Source: CAZNMF01 sp964573795
GTDB taxonomy: Bacteria > Acidobacteriota > Vicinamibacteria > Vicinamibacterales > SCN-69-37
Length of the DNA stretch: 19,279 bases
Assembly: GCA_964573795.1 (NCBI GenBank)
Contig: CAZNMF010000116.1
Location: 1 to 19,279 of the forward strand
Reading direction: 5' to 3'
Position 1 is the first letter of the stretch. The number at the start of each line of letters is the position of its first letter. The translations under genes were made by a program, and so were the position numbers. The notes under the pieces are model-generated. The model did not search any database. It saw only the letters and a program-made list of their open reading frames with translations, and was not told the origin of the DNA. Positions 1 to 8,597 of this stretch are shown piece by piece.

Positions 1-2145
1 GCGCGCCTGCTGATCGACGCGCCCCCCGATCTCGATCTGCTGGCGCGCGTACTTCGTCGTCAGCGCCGCGCGCTGGATCTCGTAGTCGCCGACGTTCATG
101 AACGTGCCGTCGAGCACGATCGTCGCCGCCGCGTCCTGCCACTTCCCGACCGGCACGCGGCCGTCGATCGTGCCGTTGATCGTCAGCGCCTTGGCGCGAT
201 CGCCGTAGGCGAGCTGATGCCCGCCGAGGTCCGCGTGCACGCGCCACTCGTCCGGCGGCCCGGTCACCGTGCCTTCCGCGTGTACGGCGCCGCGCAGATC
301 GGCGAGGCCGACGGCCGCCAGCGCGGACAGATCGGACGCGTCGATGACGTAGTCGAGCGCCGAGTCGGTGGCGGCCGGCGCGTCCGACGGCACGGCGAGA
401 TGCCCGTGCGCGGTGATCGACGCGAGCGCGCTCGTCACGTCGAGCTGCCGGACGTCGACGAGGCCGTTCGCGATCGACGCGTCGACGTCCGCCGTCGCGG
501 ACGTCTGGTCGGGCCCAGCCTCGCCTTCGAGATGTCCGCGGAGATCGCCTTCGATCGCTGCGAGATCGCCGGGGGTGTCGACGTTTGGAATCACGACGCG
601 GCCGGCGATGCGACCGCCGAGCGTGAGCGGCGTCGAGGCGGGCACGCCGAGCAGCTCACCCGTCACGTGCTGCACGGTGCCGTCGATGGACGCCTCGAGG
701 CGCTTCTCCCGCCCCGCCGCGCGAACGATCGTTCCCGGCGCGACGGCGATCTCCCTGACCGTGGAGTCGTCGGCCGTCAACTGCGCCTGCCACGCCGCCC
801 CGTCGTACGCGAACGTGTACGCGCCGGACACGTCCGTCTCCAGCCCTTTGTCGGCAGCCATCGGCAGCTTGAGAGCATTCAGATGCGAGACCGTGCCCGT
901 GCTCTCGATCGGCACGGGCTCGCCTTTCACGGGAATTCTCGTCCGCAGATCGAACGTCGCGTCCGCATCGTAGGCGTGTGCCTCGCCCGAGGCCTGGATG
1001 CCACGTTCGCGAAGCCGGCCGCTCGCCGTGATGCGATCGGCGGCGTAGCCCGCAATCGCGATCGACCGTCCCTTGAACGTGAACCGTGCCGACGACCGCG
1101 TCACGTCGTCGGTATCGATGACGCCGTCGATCGTCGCGTCGCCGGTGATGCGGCTCTTCAGATCCGGCTGGCGCGCGAGCACCGCGAGATTGCACGCGTC
1201 GCACGTGATCGCGCCGCGGATCGGCAGCGACGCGCGTGTGACGTCGAGCTGCATCCGTCCCGTCGATCGGCCACCGCCGTTCGGCACGGTGAGCGCCCAG
1301 GACGTCGCGAGCGCATCGCTCGCGCCTCGCGCGGCGACCGTGCCGGTGAGCACGGGGATCTCGGCAAGCGCGGGCACGAACGTCATGACGGGGCCGCCGT
1401 GCCAGTCCTGCAACTGGGCCGTGGCGTCGAGACCGTCGATGCGGCCCGACGCCAGTGCACCGTCGAAGCGCGCGTCGAGCCCGGGCGCGATCACGTGCAT
1501 GTCGCGGAACGTCACCGCCTCGGCGATGCCCACGCCGCCGGTCAGCTCGCTGATGGTCTGTCCGCTGGCGGCGTCACGCACGGACCCGCGCGCGATAGCG
1601 ACGTCGACGCCCTTCGCCCCGATGTCGACGCGAGTGTCCGCGTCGAGACGATCGAGATCGATCCGCGGACGTCCGTTCAAATCGAGCGCGACGCGGCCGT
1701 CGTCGATCCGCACGCGCTCCAGCGCGATCGCGACGGGCCCGGCCGACGGCTTGCCCGTGGGCTTCGTCAGGTGCGCAACGTTCCAGCCCGTCGCCGTCTG
1801 CACGAGGTGCACGTACGGCTGCTCCACGCGCACGTCGGTGAAGACGAGATGTCCGCGCAGCAGTTGCAGCGCGTCGTAGCTGGCCGACACGCTCGCGGCC
1901 TCGATCACGGTGTCGCCGTGCTGGACGATGCGGAAGTTCCTGACGGTGACGTCGTGCAGGAGCGAGCCGGAAAGCTGGCCGATCGCGACCTCGCCGTCGA
2001 GGATCGCGTTCAGCCGCATGACGGCCTGCGCGCGCAGCCACTCGTGCACGCGCCCCGTGCGCAGGAGCACGGCGATCGTGACCGTCAGCAGAACGATCAG
2101 CAGCAGCGCCGCGCAGACGATGGTACGAAGACGTGGTCGTCGCAT
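1..2145 (-). CDS. tamB: TamB-like translocation/assembly module protein (AsmA/DUF490 family), C-terminus cut by window edge
   Basis: The reading frame is open from an ATG at 2145 to the window edge: 715 codons, with no stop in this frame. The protein starts with a short basic stretch and one hydrophobic helix (about residues 9-28, rich in L, I, V, A), which fits an inner-membrane anchor. A long domain of alternating beta-like segments follows, with the TamB/AsmA-type opening that contains GSLLHDVTVRNFRI at about residues 59-72. TamB proteins span the periplasm and work with an Omp85 partner in outer-membrane protein or lipid transport. The neighbour supports this: the Omp85 gene ends 7 bases upstream on the same strand, so the two are probably co-transcribed. 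The defining C-terminal TamB domain lies outside the window, so a more general AsmA-like protein is possible. No convincing Shine-Dalgarno is visible; translation may be coupled to tamA. Confidence 0.8.
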   Translation of the reverse strand, partial: MRRPRLRTIVCAALLLIVLLTVTIAVLLRTGRVHEWLRAQAVMRLNAILDGEVAIGQLSGSLLHDVTVRNFRIVQHGDTVIEAASVSASYDALQLLRGHLVFTDVRVEQPYVHLVQTATGWNVAHLTKPTGKPSAGPVAIALERVRIDDGRVALDLNGRPRIDLDRLDADTRVDIGAKGVDVAIARGSVRDAASGQTISELTGGVGIAEAVTFRDMHVIAPGLDARFDGALASGRIDGLDATAQLQDWHGGPVMTFVPALAEIPVLTGTVAARGASDALATSWALTVPNGGGRSTGRMQLDVTRASLPIRGAITCDACNLAVLARQPDLKSRITGDATIDGVIDTDDVTRSSARFTFKGRSIAIAGYAADRITASGRLRERGIQASGEAHAYDADATFDLRTRIPVKGEPVPIESTGTVSHLNALKLPMAADKGLETDVSGAYTFAYDGAAWQAQLTADDSTVREIAVAPGTIVRAAGREKRLEASIDGTVQHVTGELLGVPASTPLTLGGRIAGRVVIPNVDTPGDLAAIEGDLRGHLEGEAGPDQTSATADVDASIANGLVDVRQLDVTSALASITAHGHLAVPSDAPAATDSALDYVIDASDLSALAAVGLADLRGAVHAEGTVTGPPDEWRVHADLGGHQLAYGDRAKALTINGTIDGRVPVGKWQDAAATIVLDGTFMNVGDYEIQRAALTTKYARQQIEIGGRVDQQAR

Positions 2146-2152
2146 GCCGGGC

Positions 2153-4036
2153 TCAGAACGACTGGCCGATGCTCACGTGGACCCGCCAGTGCCGCGTCTC
2201 GGGCTCGCCGTCGACGAGCAGGCCGGGAATCGGATTCAACTGCATCGCCGCGTCGCCGCGCAGCAGGCCGACAGGCGTGCGATAGCGCACGCCGAGGCCG
2301 AGGTCGCTGCGAAATCCGCCGACCGTCGCGTCGAGGCTGCCCGCCCACACGTTGCCGCTGTCGCCGAAGCCGACGATCTGGATCGGGCCGCTCACCGGCA
2401 CGCGCCACTCCAGCGACACCTGCGCCATCGTGCGACCGCCGATCGGCACGCCGTCGCTGAGCGGCGCGACCTGATAGCGCGACCAGCCGCGCAGGCTCGA
2501 CGCGCCGCCGAGAAAGAACCGCGACGAGAACGGCAGATCGGCGTCGGTGCGCGCGAGCAGGCTGCCGGCATTGGCCTTGACGGCGACGACGGTCCGTCCC
2601 ACGGGCAGGTAGCCGCGCACTTCGCCGAGCACCTCGCGATACCGGAACGTGCCGCCGAGCGCCGGCGATGCGATCTCGCCGTGCAGCGTAAGCGCCCACC
2701 CCTGGTGCGGATCGGCGAACGTGTCCGTCGCCGTGTGCTGATACTCGCCGACGACCGCCGTCTTCGTGCCCTTGCCCGCGCCGGTGACCGGATTGAGGCC
2801 GAGCGCAATCAACTGGCCGACGTGCGTCAGGTCCTCGAGCGTCTCCGGCCGCACCTGATAGCTCAGGAACTCGTAGTCGTACGCGAGCCGGAACGAGTCC
2901 GGCGGGCGTCCCGTGCCGCGCCCGCGGCCGCCGCGCCGATAGTTGATCCCGACGCGGCCGCCGTACGTGCGTGACGTGTAGATCTCTTCGCCCGTCCACC
3001 ACGTCGCCCCGCTCGCTTCGAGCGAGAAGCCCCGGCGCAGGAAATACGGCTGCAGCAGGCTGACGCGCGCGCCGCGCTCGATCGACGACCACTGTCCCGT
3101 CAGCGACGCCCGCCGCGCACCGCCGAAGAAGTTCAAGTGCGACCACTCCACCGATGCGCGCGCGCGATCTTCGGTCCCGTAGCCGACGCCGATCTCGAGC
3201 CGCCGCGGCTTGTCCTCCGCCACGATGACGCGCACGGGAATCGCCGCCGGCTGCCCGTCCTCGGGCGGGCGCGCGTTGATCGTGGCGAAGCGCAGGATGT
3301 CGAGCGAGGCCAGCCGGCGCTGGCTGATCGACACGCGGCTTTCCCGGTACGGCTGGCCCGGCACGATGCCGAGCTGACGGCGGATGACGCGCTCGTCCAG
3401 ACTGCGCGTGCCGACGATCGTCACCGGCCCGAACACGGTGGCCGGCCCGGGCGTCGCCACGAACCGCAGCGCAACCTGATGCGGCCCGGTCTCGGTCTCT
3501 TCGAGCGCGACGGTGCCGTACGCGTAGCCGTGATCGTGCAGCAGCTCGGCAGCGCGCTGCCGGACGGCCGCGACCGACGCCCGGTCGCGCACGTGCCCGT
3601 CCTCGACAGCGGATCGATCGAGGCGCGCGAGAATCGCGGGGTCCAGCGTGTCGAATCCTTCGAACGTCGTGTGCGCGATCGTGATCGGGTCGCCCTCGTC
3701 GACGACGACGCGGACCTTGACGGCGTCGCGGGCGTCGTTGAAATCGACGTGGACCTGGTCGACGCGGGCGTCCGGATACCCGCGATCCTGATAGAGCTGG
3801 CGGACGCGATCCAGATCCTGCTCGAAGACCTGCTGATCGAACGGCTCGGGCCGGGACCACGGCCAGCGCCCGCTCGGCCGCGAGGCGAGCACGTCGCGGA
3901 TCTGGGATGTCGCGATCGCGTGGTTGCCGTCGAACGCCAGCGCGTTCAGCCGGACCGTGACGGACCGTTCGGCACACGCCTGGGCCCCGAGACCAAGCAG
4001 GCACAGAAGGCCGGCCAGACGCGTCGCTGCCCGCAT
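2153..4036 (-). CDS. tamA: TamA/BamA-family outer-membrane protein (POTRA repeats plus Omp85 barrel)
   Basis: 627 residues from ATG 4036. A hydrophobic signal sequence covers about residues 4-22 and ends in AQACAE; the cysteine does not sit in a good lipobox, so cleavage by signal peptidase I is more likely. Residues of about 24-270 read as POTRA repeats, including LYQDRGYPDARV and LLHDHGYAYGTV, typical of the POTRA helix-strand turn. The C-terminal half is a beta-barrel with alternating aromatic strands. It carries the Omp85 L6-loop signature GGASSLRGW (LRGW at 515-518) and ends in a barrel-like strand with terminal Phe. The size matches TamA (about 580 residues) better than BamA (about 800, five POTRAs). 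It pairs with the tamB-like gene 7 bases downstream, as in TAM systems. An alternative ATG at 4045 adds MRG; neither start has a clear ribosome-binding site. The frame stays open far upstream, but that extension is antisense to RR1 and is rejected. Confidence 0.86.
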   Translation of the reverse strand: MRAATRLAGLLCLLGLGAQACAERSVTVRLNALAFDGNHAIATSQIRDVLASRPSGRWPWSRPEPFDQQVFEQDLDRVRQLYQDRGYPDARVDQVHVDFNDARDAVKVRVVVDEGDPITIAHTTFEGFDTLDPAILARLDRSAVEDGHVRDRASVAAVRQRAAELLHDHGYAYGTVALEETETGPHQVALRFVATPGPATVFGPVTIVGTRSLDERVIRRQLGIVPGQPYRESRVSISQRRLASLDILRFATINARPPEDGQPAAIPVRVIVAEDKPRRLEIGVGYGTEDRARASVEWSHLNFFGGARRASLTGQWSSIERGARVSLLQPYFLRRGFSLEASGATWWTGEEIYTSRTYGGRVGINYRRGGRGRGTGRPPDSFRLAYDYEFLSYQVRPETLEDLTHVGQLIALGLNPVTGAGKGTKTAVVGEYQHTATDTFADPHQGWALTLHGEIASPALGGTFRYREVLGEVRGYLPVGRTVVAVKANAGSLLARTDADLPFSSRFFLGGASSLRGWSRYQVAPLSDGVPIGGRTMAQVSLEWRVPVSGPIQIVGFGDSGNVWAGSLDATVGGFRSDLGLGVRYRTPVGLLRGDAAMQLNPIPGLLVDGEPETRHWRVHVSIGQSF

Positions 4037-4050
4037 CCCGCGCATCGTAC

Positions 4051-4078
4051 CGCGGGCGATGCACGGTCCGTGCCCGCG
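4051..4078 (-). promoter_or_regulatory. Inverted repeat in the leader or promoter of the tamA gene
   Basis: A perfect 13-bp palindrome GCACGGTCCGTGC lies at 4061-4073, flanked by CGCGG (4051-4055) and CCGCG (4074-4078), which can extend the stem with an asymmetric bulge. It begins 6 bases upstream of the alternative tamA start at 4045. It could be an operator or an RNA hairpin near the initiation site. In such GC-rich DNA a chance palindrome is possible. Confidence 0.3.
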
Positions 4079-4212
4079 TGCGTTCACACACGAGTCACAC
4101 GGCTGGATCGGCCACGTGTAAGAAGTACCGAGGCGCCGGCGGCCGGGACGTAACTTCATCGTCCGTCGCCCGCTGGGGCCGAATGGCCCGACAAGGGCCG
4201 GCGCACCGCCTT

Positions 4213-4228
4213 TGGCAAAAGGATTGCC
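4213..4228 (+). promoter_or_regulatory. Predicted sigma54 (-24/-12) promoter of RR1-glgX
   Basis: TGGCAA-AAGGA-TTGCC matches the sigma54 consensus TGGCAC-N5-TTGC(A/T) at 9 of 11 fixed positions, with exact spacing. It lies 60 bases before the RR1 ATG and predicts a start near 4239. The site is also close to an inverted repeat (GGCAA/TTGCC around AAGGA). A further repeat, GGCCC-GACAA-GGGCC, sits just upstream at 4185-4199. RR1 is a sigma54 activator, so autoregulation is plausible. Confidence 0.6.
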
Positions 4229-4288
4229 CAAAGTGCATCCGAGCATGCCCGCTCGCGTGCAGACGTTTTCGATCGACCGGAGGCCCCT

Positions 4289-5793
<1,505 letters not shown>

Positions 5794-5797
<4 letters not shown>

Positions 5798-7935
5798 CGC
5801 CGCGCGAGCCAGCCACGGGCCGCGCGCGCGCCCGCACGCGGCCGGCCGCCGTCAAGGCGCCGGCCCGGACGCTCCCGATTCGCGCCGGCGATCCGGACCG
5901 GCTGGGCGCGCACTGGACCGGCGCCGGCACGACGTTCGCGGTGTACTCGTCGGTGGCGTCGAAGGTCGAGCTGTGCCTCTTCGTCGACGGCCAGGAAACT
6001 CGCACGCCGCTGCCGATGCGCACGCGGCACGTCTGGCACGGCTTCGTCGACGGCATCGGCCCCGGCGTCGAGTACGGCTTTCGCGTGCACGGCCCGTGGC
6101 AGCCGGAGGCCGGCCTGCGGTGCAACCCGAACAAGCTGCTGCTCGATCCGTACGCCCGCCATGTGCGCGGCGACGAAGTCCCCGGCACGGCGCCGCTGCC
6201 ATACGTGCCCGGCGAAGGCCAGACGATGTCGGACGAAGACAGCGCCGGCGCCGTGCCGCGCGGCGTCATCGTCGACGAGACGTTCGACTGGGGCGACGAT
6301 CGGCTGCCCCGGCGCGCGTGGACCGATACGGTGATCTACGAAGCCCACGTGAAGGGCTTCTCGCAGCAGCACCCGGACGTTCCCCCGGAGCTGCGCGGCA
6401 CGTACGCCGCGCTCGCCCATCCCGCGTCGATCGATCACTTCCACGCGATCGGCGTCACCGCCATCGAGCTTCTGCCCGTGCACGCGTTCGTGCACGACGC
6501 GCTGCTCATCGGGCGCGGCCTGCGCAACTACTGGGGCTACAACTCGATCGGCTTCTTCGCCCCGCACGCGGCGTACGCATCCGAGGCGGGACGCGGCGAT
6601 CCGGTGCGCGAGTTCAAGACGATGGTCAAGGGCCTGCACGCCGCGGGCCTCGAAGTGCTGCTCGACGTGGTCTACAACCACACGGCCGAAGGCAATCATC
6701 TCGGGCCGATGATCTCGATGCGCGGCCTCGACAACCAGGCGTACTACCGGCTGGTCGACGGCGATCCGCAGCACTACATGGACTACACCGGCACGGGCAA
6801 CAGCCTGAACGTACGGCATCCGCAGACGCTGCGGCTGATCCTCGACTCGCTGCGCTACTGGGTCACGGAGATGCACGTCGACGGCTTCCGCTTCGATCTC
6901 GCGGTGACGCTGGGCCGCGCCAACGGCCACTTCGACGGCTGGTCGTCGTTCTTCGCCGCCGTGCAGCAGGATCCCGTGTTGCGCCGCGTCAAGCTCATCG
7001 CCGAGCCGTGGGATCTCGGCGACGAGGGCTATCGTCTCGGCGGGTTCGCCATCGACTGGTCGGAATGGAACGGCCGCTATCGCGACACGGTGCGCGACTT
7101 CTGGCGCAGCCAGCACGAGCTGCTGCCCGATCTGGCGGCGCGGCTCACGGCCAGCGCCGACGTCTTCGCCGGCAGCGGCCGCGCGCCGCACGCGAGCGTC
7201 AACTTCGTCGTCGCGCACGACGGCTTTACGCTGCGCGATCTCGTCTCCTACAACGACAAGCACAACGAGGCGAACGGCGAGAACAACCAGGACGGCGAGG
7301 CGCCGGGCCGATCGTGGAACCTGGGCGCCGAAGGGCCGACCGACGATCCGGCCATCAACGCGCGGCGCGCGCGTCAGGTGCGCAACTTCCTCGCGACGCT
7401 GCTCGTGAGCCAGGGCACGCCGATGATCGCGCACGGCGACGAGCTCGGCCGCACGCAGGGCGGCAACAACAACGCGTACTGCCAGGACGACGCGATCACG
7501 TGGATCGATTGGTCGCATCGCGACCGCAACCTCGAGGCGTTCGTCGCCGCCATGACGCGCGTGCGCGCCGAGCATCCCGTGCTTCGCGCAACGCGATGGG
7601 TCACGGGCGAGCCGCGCGAGGGTGATCCGGCGCCGGTCGCGCGCTGGTATCACCCGGCCGGCCGCGACATGCAGCCGGAGGACTGGGATCATCCGGAGGC
7701 GGCGTCGCTCACGCTCCGCCTCGATCCGTCGAACGCGTCCGAGCCGTCGCTCTGTCTGCTCTTCTGCGCGGCGCTCGAGCCGGTCGACTTCGTGCTGCCC
7801 GAGGCACGTCCCCGGTGCTGGCGCGTGCTGATCGACACCGATCGCGAGACGCCGATCGACGACAAGGTCTTTGCCGGCGGTGACACGATCACGCGCGGCG
7901 ATCTGTCGTTCCTGTTGCTCGTCGCCGACCGTTGA
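5794..7935 (+). CDS. glgX: Glycogen debranching enzyme GlgX (GH13 isoamylase-type)
   Basis: 713 residues if translation begins at GTG 5794, which overlaps the RR1 stop as GTGA. An in-frame ATG at 5755 is the alternative, but it would overlap RR1 by 43 bases. GlgX hydrolyses alpha-1,6 branches of glycogen or limit dextrin in the cytoplasm. The N-terminus has a CBM48-like beta domain (HWTGAGTTFAVYSSVASKVE). The GH13 barrel follows with all four conserved regions: DVVYNH (291-296), GFRFDLA with nucleophile D368, AEPWD with acid/base E404, and VAHDGF with D476. Segments such as NYWGYN, HNEANGENNQDG and NNNAYCQDD are typical of GlgX/TreX. Being coupled to a sigma54 regulator is unusual for this enzyme. 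The debranched maltodextrins it yields are the substrates of TreY, encoded downstream. Confidence 0.95.
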
Positions 7936-8016
7936 AGTGGCACGCCGCGCCCATTGTTTGGCGTCCGCGTGCTCGCCCGCTGCCGCGCCCACGTCCTCGC
8001 GCGCGACCGTCGGCGT

Positions 8017-8031
8017 CGGAGCGACGCTCCG
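8017..8031. promoter_or_regulatory. 15-bp palindrome abutting the sigma54 promoter of the DUF2934 gene
   Basis: CGGAGCG-A-CGCTCCG is a perfect inverted repeat around a single A. It ends 2 bases before the -24 element at 8034. Activator sites for sigma54 promoters usually lie farther upstream, so this position would suit a repressor or a local activator. It could also be chance in GC-rich DNA. Confidence 0.3.
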
Positions 8032-8033
8032 GC

Positions 8034-8049
8034 TGGCAATGCCCTTGCA
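8034..8049 (+). promoter_or_regulatory. Predicted sigma54 promoter of the DUF2934-DUF6496 genes
   Basis: TGGCAA-TGCCC-TTGCA matches the sigma54 consensus at 10 of 11 fixed positions with exact spacing. The predicted start is near 8060. The ribosome-binding site GGAGG at 8062-8066 and the ATG at 8076 follow directly. It is one of the two best matches in the window. Confidence 0.68.
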
Positions 8050-8075
8050 ACTCGATGACGCGGAGGTCAGCGCAC

Positions 8076-8408
8076 ATGGACCAGCACCGACAGGCGTTCG
8101 AGGAACCCGAACAGTATCCTGCGCACGATCCGGCGCGTCTCCAGCGGATCAGCGAGCGCGCGTTCGCGCACTTCGAAGCGCGCGGCGGCGAGCACGGTCA
8201 CGATCTCGACGACTGGCTCGCGGCCGAGCAGGAAGAGAGCGCGGAGACGACCGCGCGGCGTTCGGCCGACGACGCCGAAGAAGGCCTGCGCGGAGACGGA
8301 CAGGTGGGAGGACCGTATGGCCAAGTACGGCAGGAAAGCCTCGGAAAAGGTCGAGCGGGCGATGCGCGAGCGTCGTCGCGGCACGCTCAAGAGCGGCCGC
8401 TCCGGTAA
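8076..8408 (+). CDS. DUF2934-domain small protein
   Basis: 110 residues. ATG 8076 has GGAGG at 8062-8066 with 9-base spacing. Residues of about 21-51 (RLQRISERAFAHFEARGG, then EHGHDLDDWLAAEQ) match the DUF2934 pattern: a short helical segment followed by G-x-x-x-G-H-D-x-x-D-W-x-x-A-E. Such proteins have no known biochemical function and often sit near general-stress genes. The C-terminal 31 or so codons overlap the next gene in another frame and look low-complexity. Either the genes truly overlap by 92 bases or a frameshift has extended this one. A longer form reaching back to 7932 would start inside the glgX stop and lacks a ribosome-binding site, so it is rejected. Confidence 0.78.
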   Translation: MDQHRQAFEEPEQYPAHDPARLQRISERAFAHFEARGGEHGHDLDDWLAAEQEESAETTARRSADDAEEGLRGDGQVGGPYGQVRQESLGKGRAGDARASSRHAQERPLR

Positions 8409-8508
8409 GAAGGTCACGAGCCGCAAGCAGGCAATCGCGATCGGCCTCTCCGAGGCGCGTCGCGCGGGCGGCAAGGTCCCGAGCCGCAAGGGCGCGCGAA
8501 AGAAGTAG
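8317..8508 (+). CDS. DUF6496-like small basic protein
   Basis: 63 residues, very rich in Lys, Arg, Gly and Ser. ATG 8317 is preceded by GGGAGGA at 8306-8312, a strong ribosome-binding site lying within the DUF2934 gene. The sequence MAKYGRKASEKVERAM, followed by KSGRSGKKVTSRKQAIAIGLSEAR, is the pattern I recognise for DUF6496: a short helix followed by a conserved SRKQAIAIGLSEAR core. The function is unknown; the charge suggests nucleic-acid binding, but that is inference. It probably shares a transcript, and the sigma54 promoter at 8034, with the DUF2934 gene it overlaps. Confidence 0.8.
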   Translation: MAKYGRKASEKVERAMRERRRGTLKSGRSGKKVTSRKQAIAIGLSEARRAGGKVPSRKGARKK

Positions 8509-8527
8509 ACGCAAGCGCTACGTCCCC

Positions 8528-8584
8528 GGAGGGGCGGACCTTCAGGTCCGCCCAACACGGCCGAACCTGAAGGTTCGGCCCTCC
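8528..8584. repeat. REPIN-like pair of inverted REP hairpins between convergent genes
   Basis: Two 9-bp perfect stems with 4-base loops stand back to back. The first is GGGCGGACC/GGTCCGCCC with loop TTCA (8532-8553). The second is GGCCGAACC/GGTTCGGCC with loop TGAA (8559-8580). The second is nearly the reverse complement of the first, and GGAGGG (8528) and CCCTCC (8579) close the whole unit. This is the architecture of a REP doublet. It lies between the ends of the DUF6496 gene and treY and may also act as a two-way transcription terminator, although there is no T-run. Confidence 0.75.
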
Positions 8585-8597
8585 ACGCGGCGCGCTC

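Noticed and set aside
217..2460. A 747-residue plus-strand open frame
   Set aside because: It is antisense to tamB and the end of tamA, is extremely Arg-rich with no domain, and arises from the GC bias of the true genes on the other strand.
7938..7953. TGGCAC after the glgX stop as a -24 element
   Set aside because: No TTGC-like -12 block follows at the required distance (GCCC instead); the site at 8034 is far better.
7932..8075. N-terminal extension of the DUF2934 gene to ATG 7932
   Set aside because: The extension is Arg/Pro-rich low complexity, lacks a ribosome-binding site and would cover the sigma54 promoter, while ATG 8076 has GGAGG in place.
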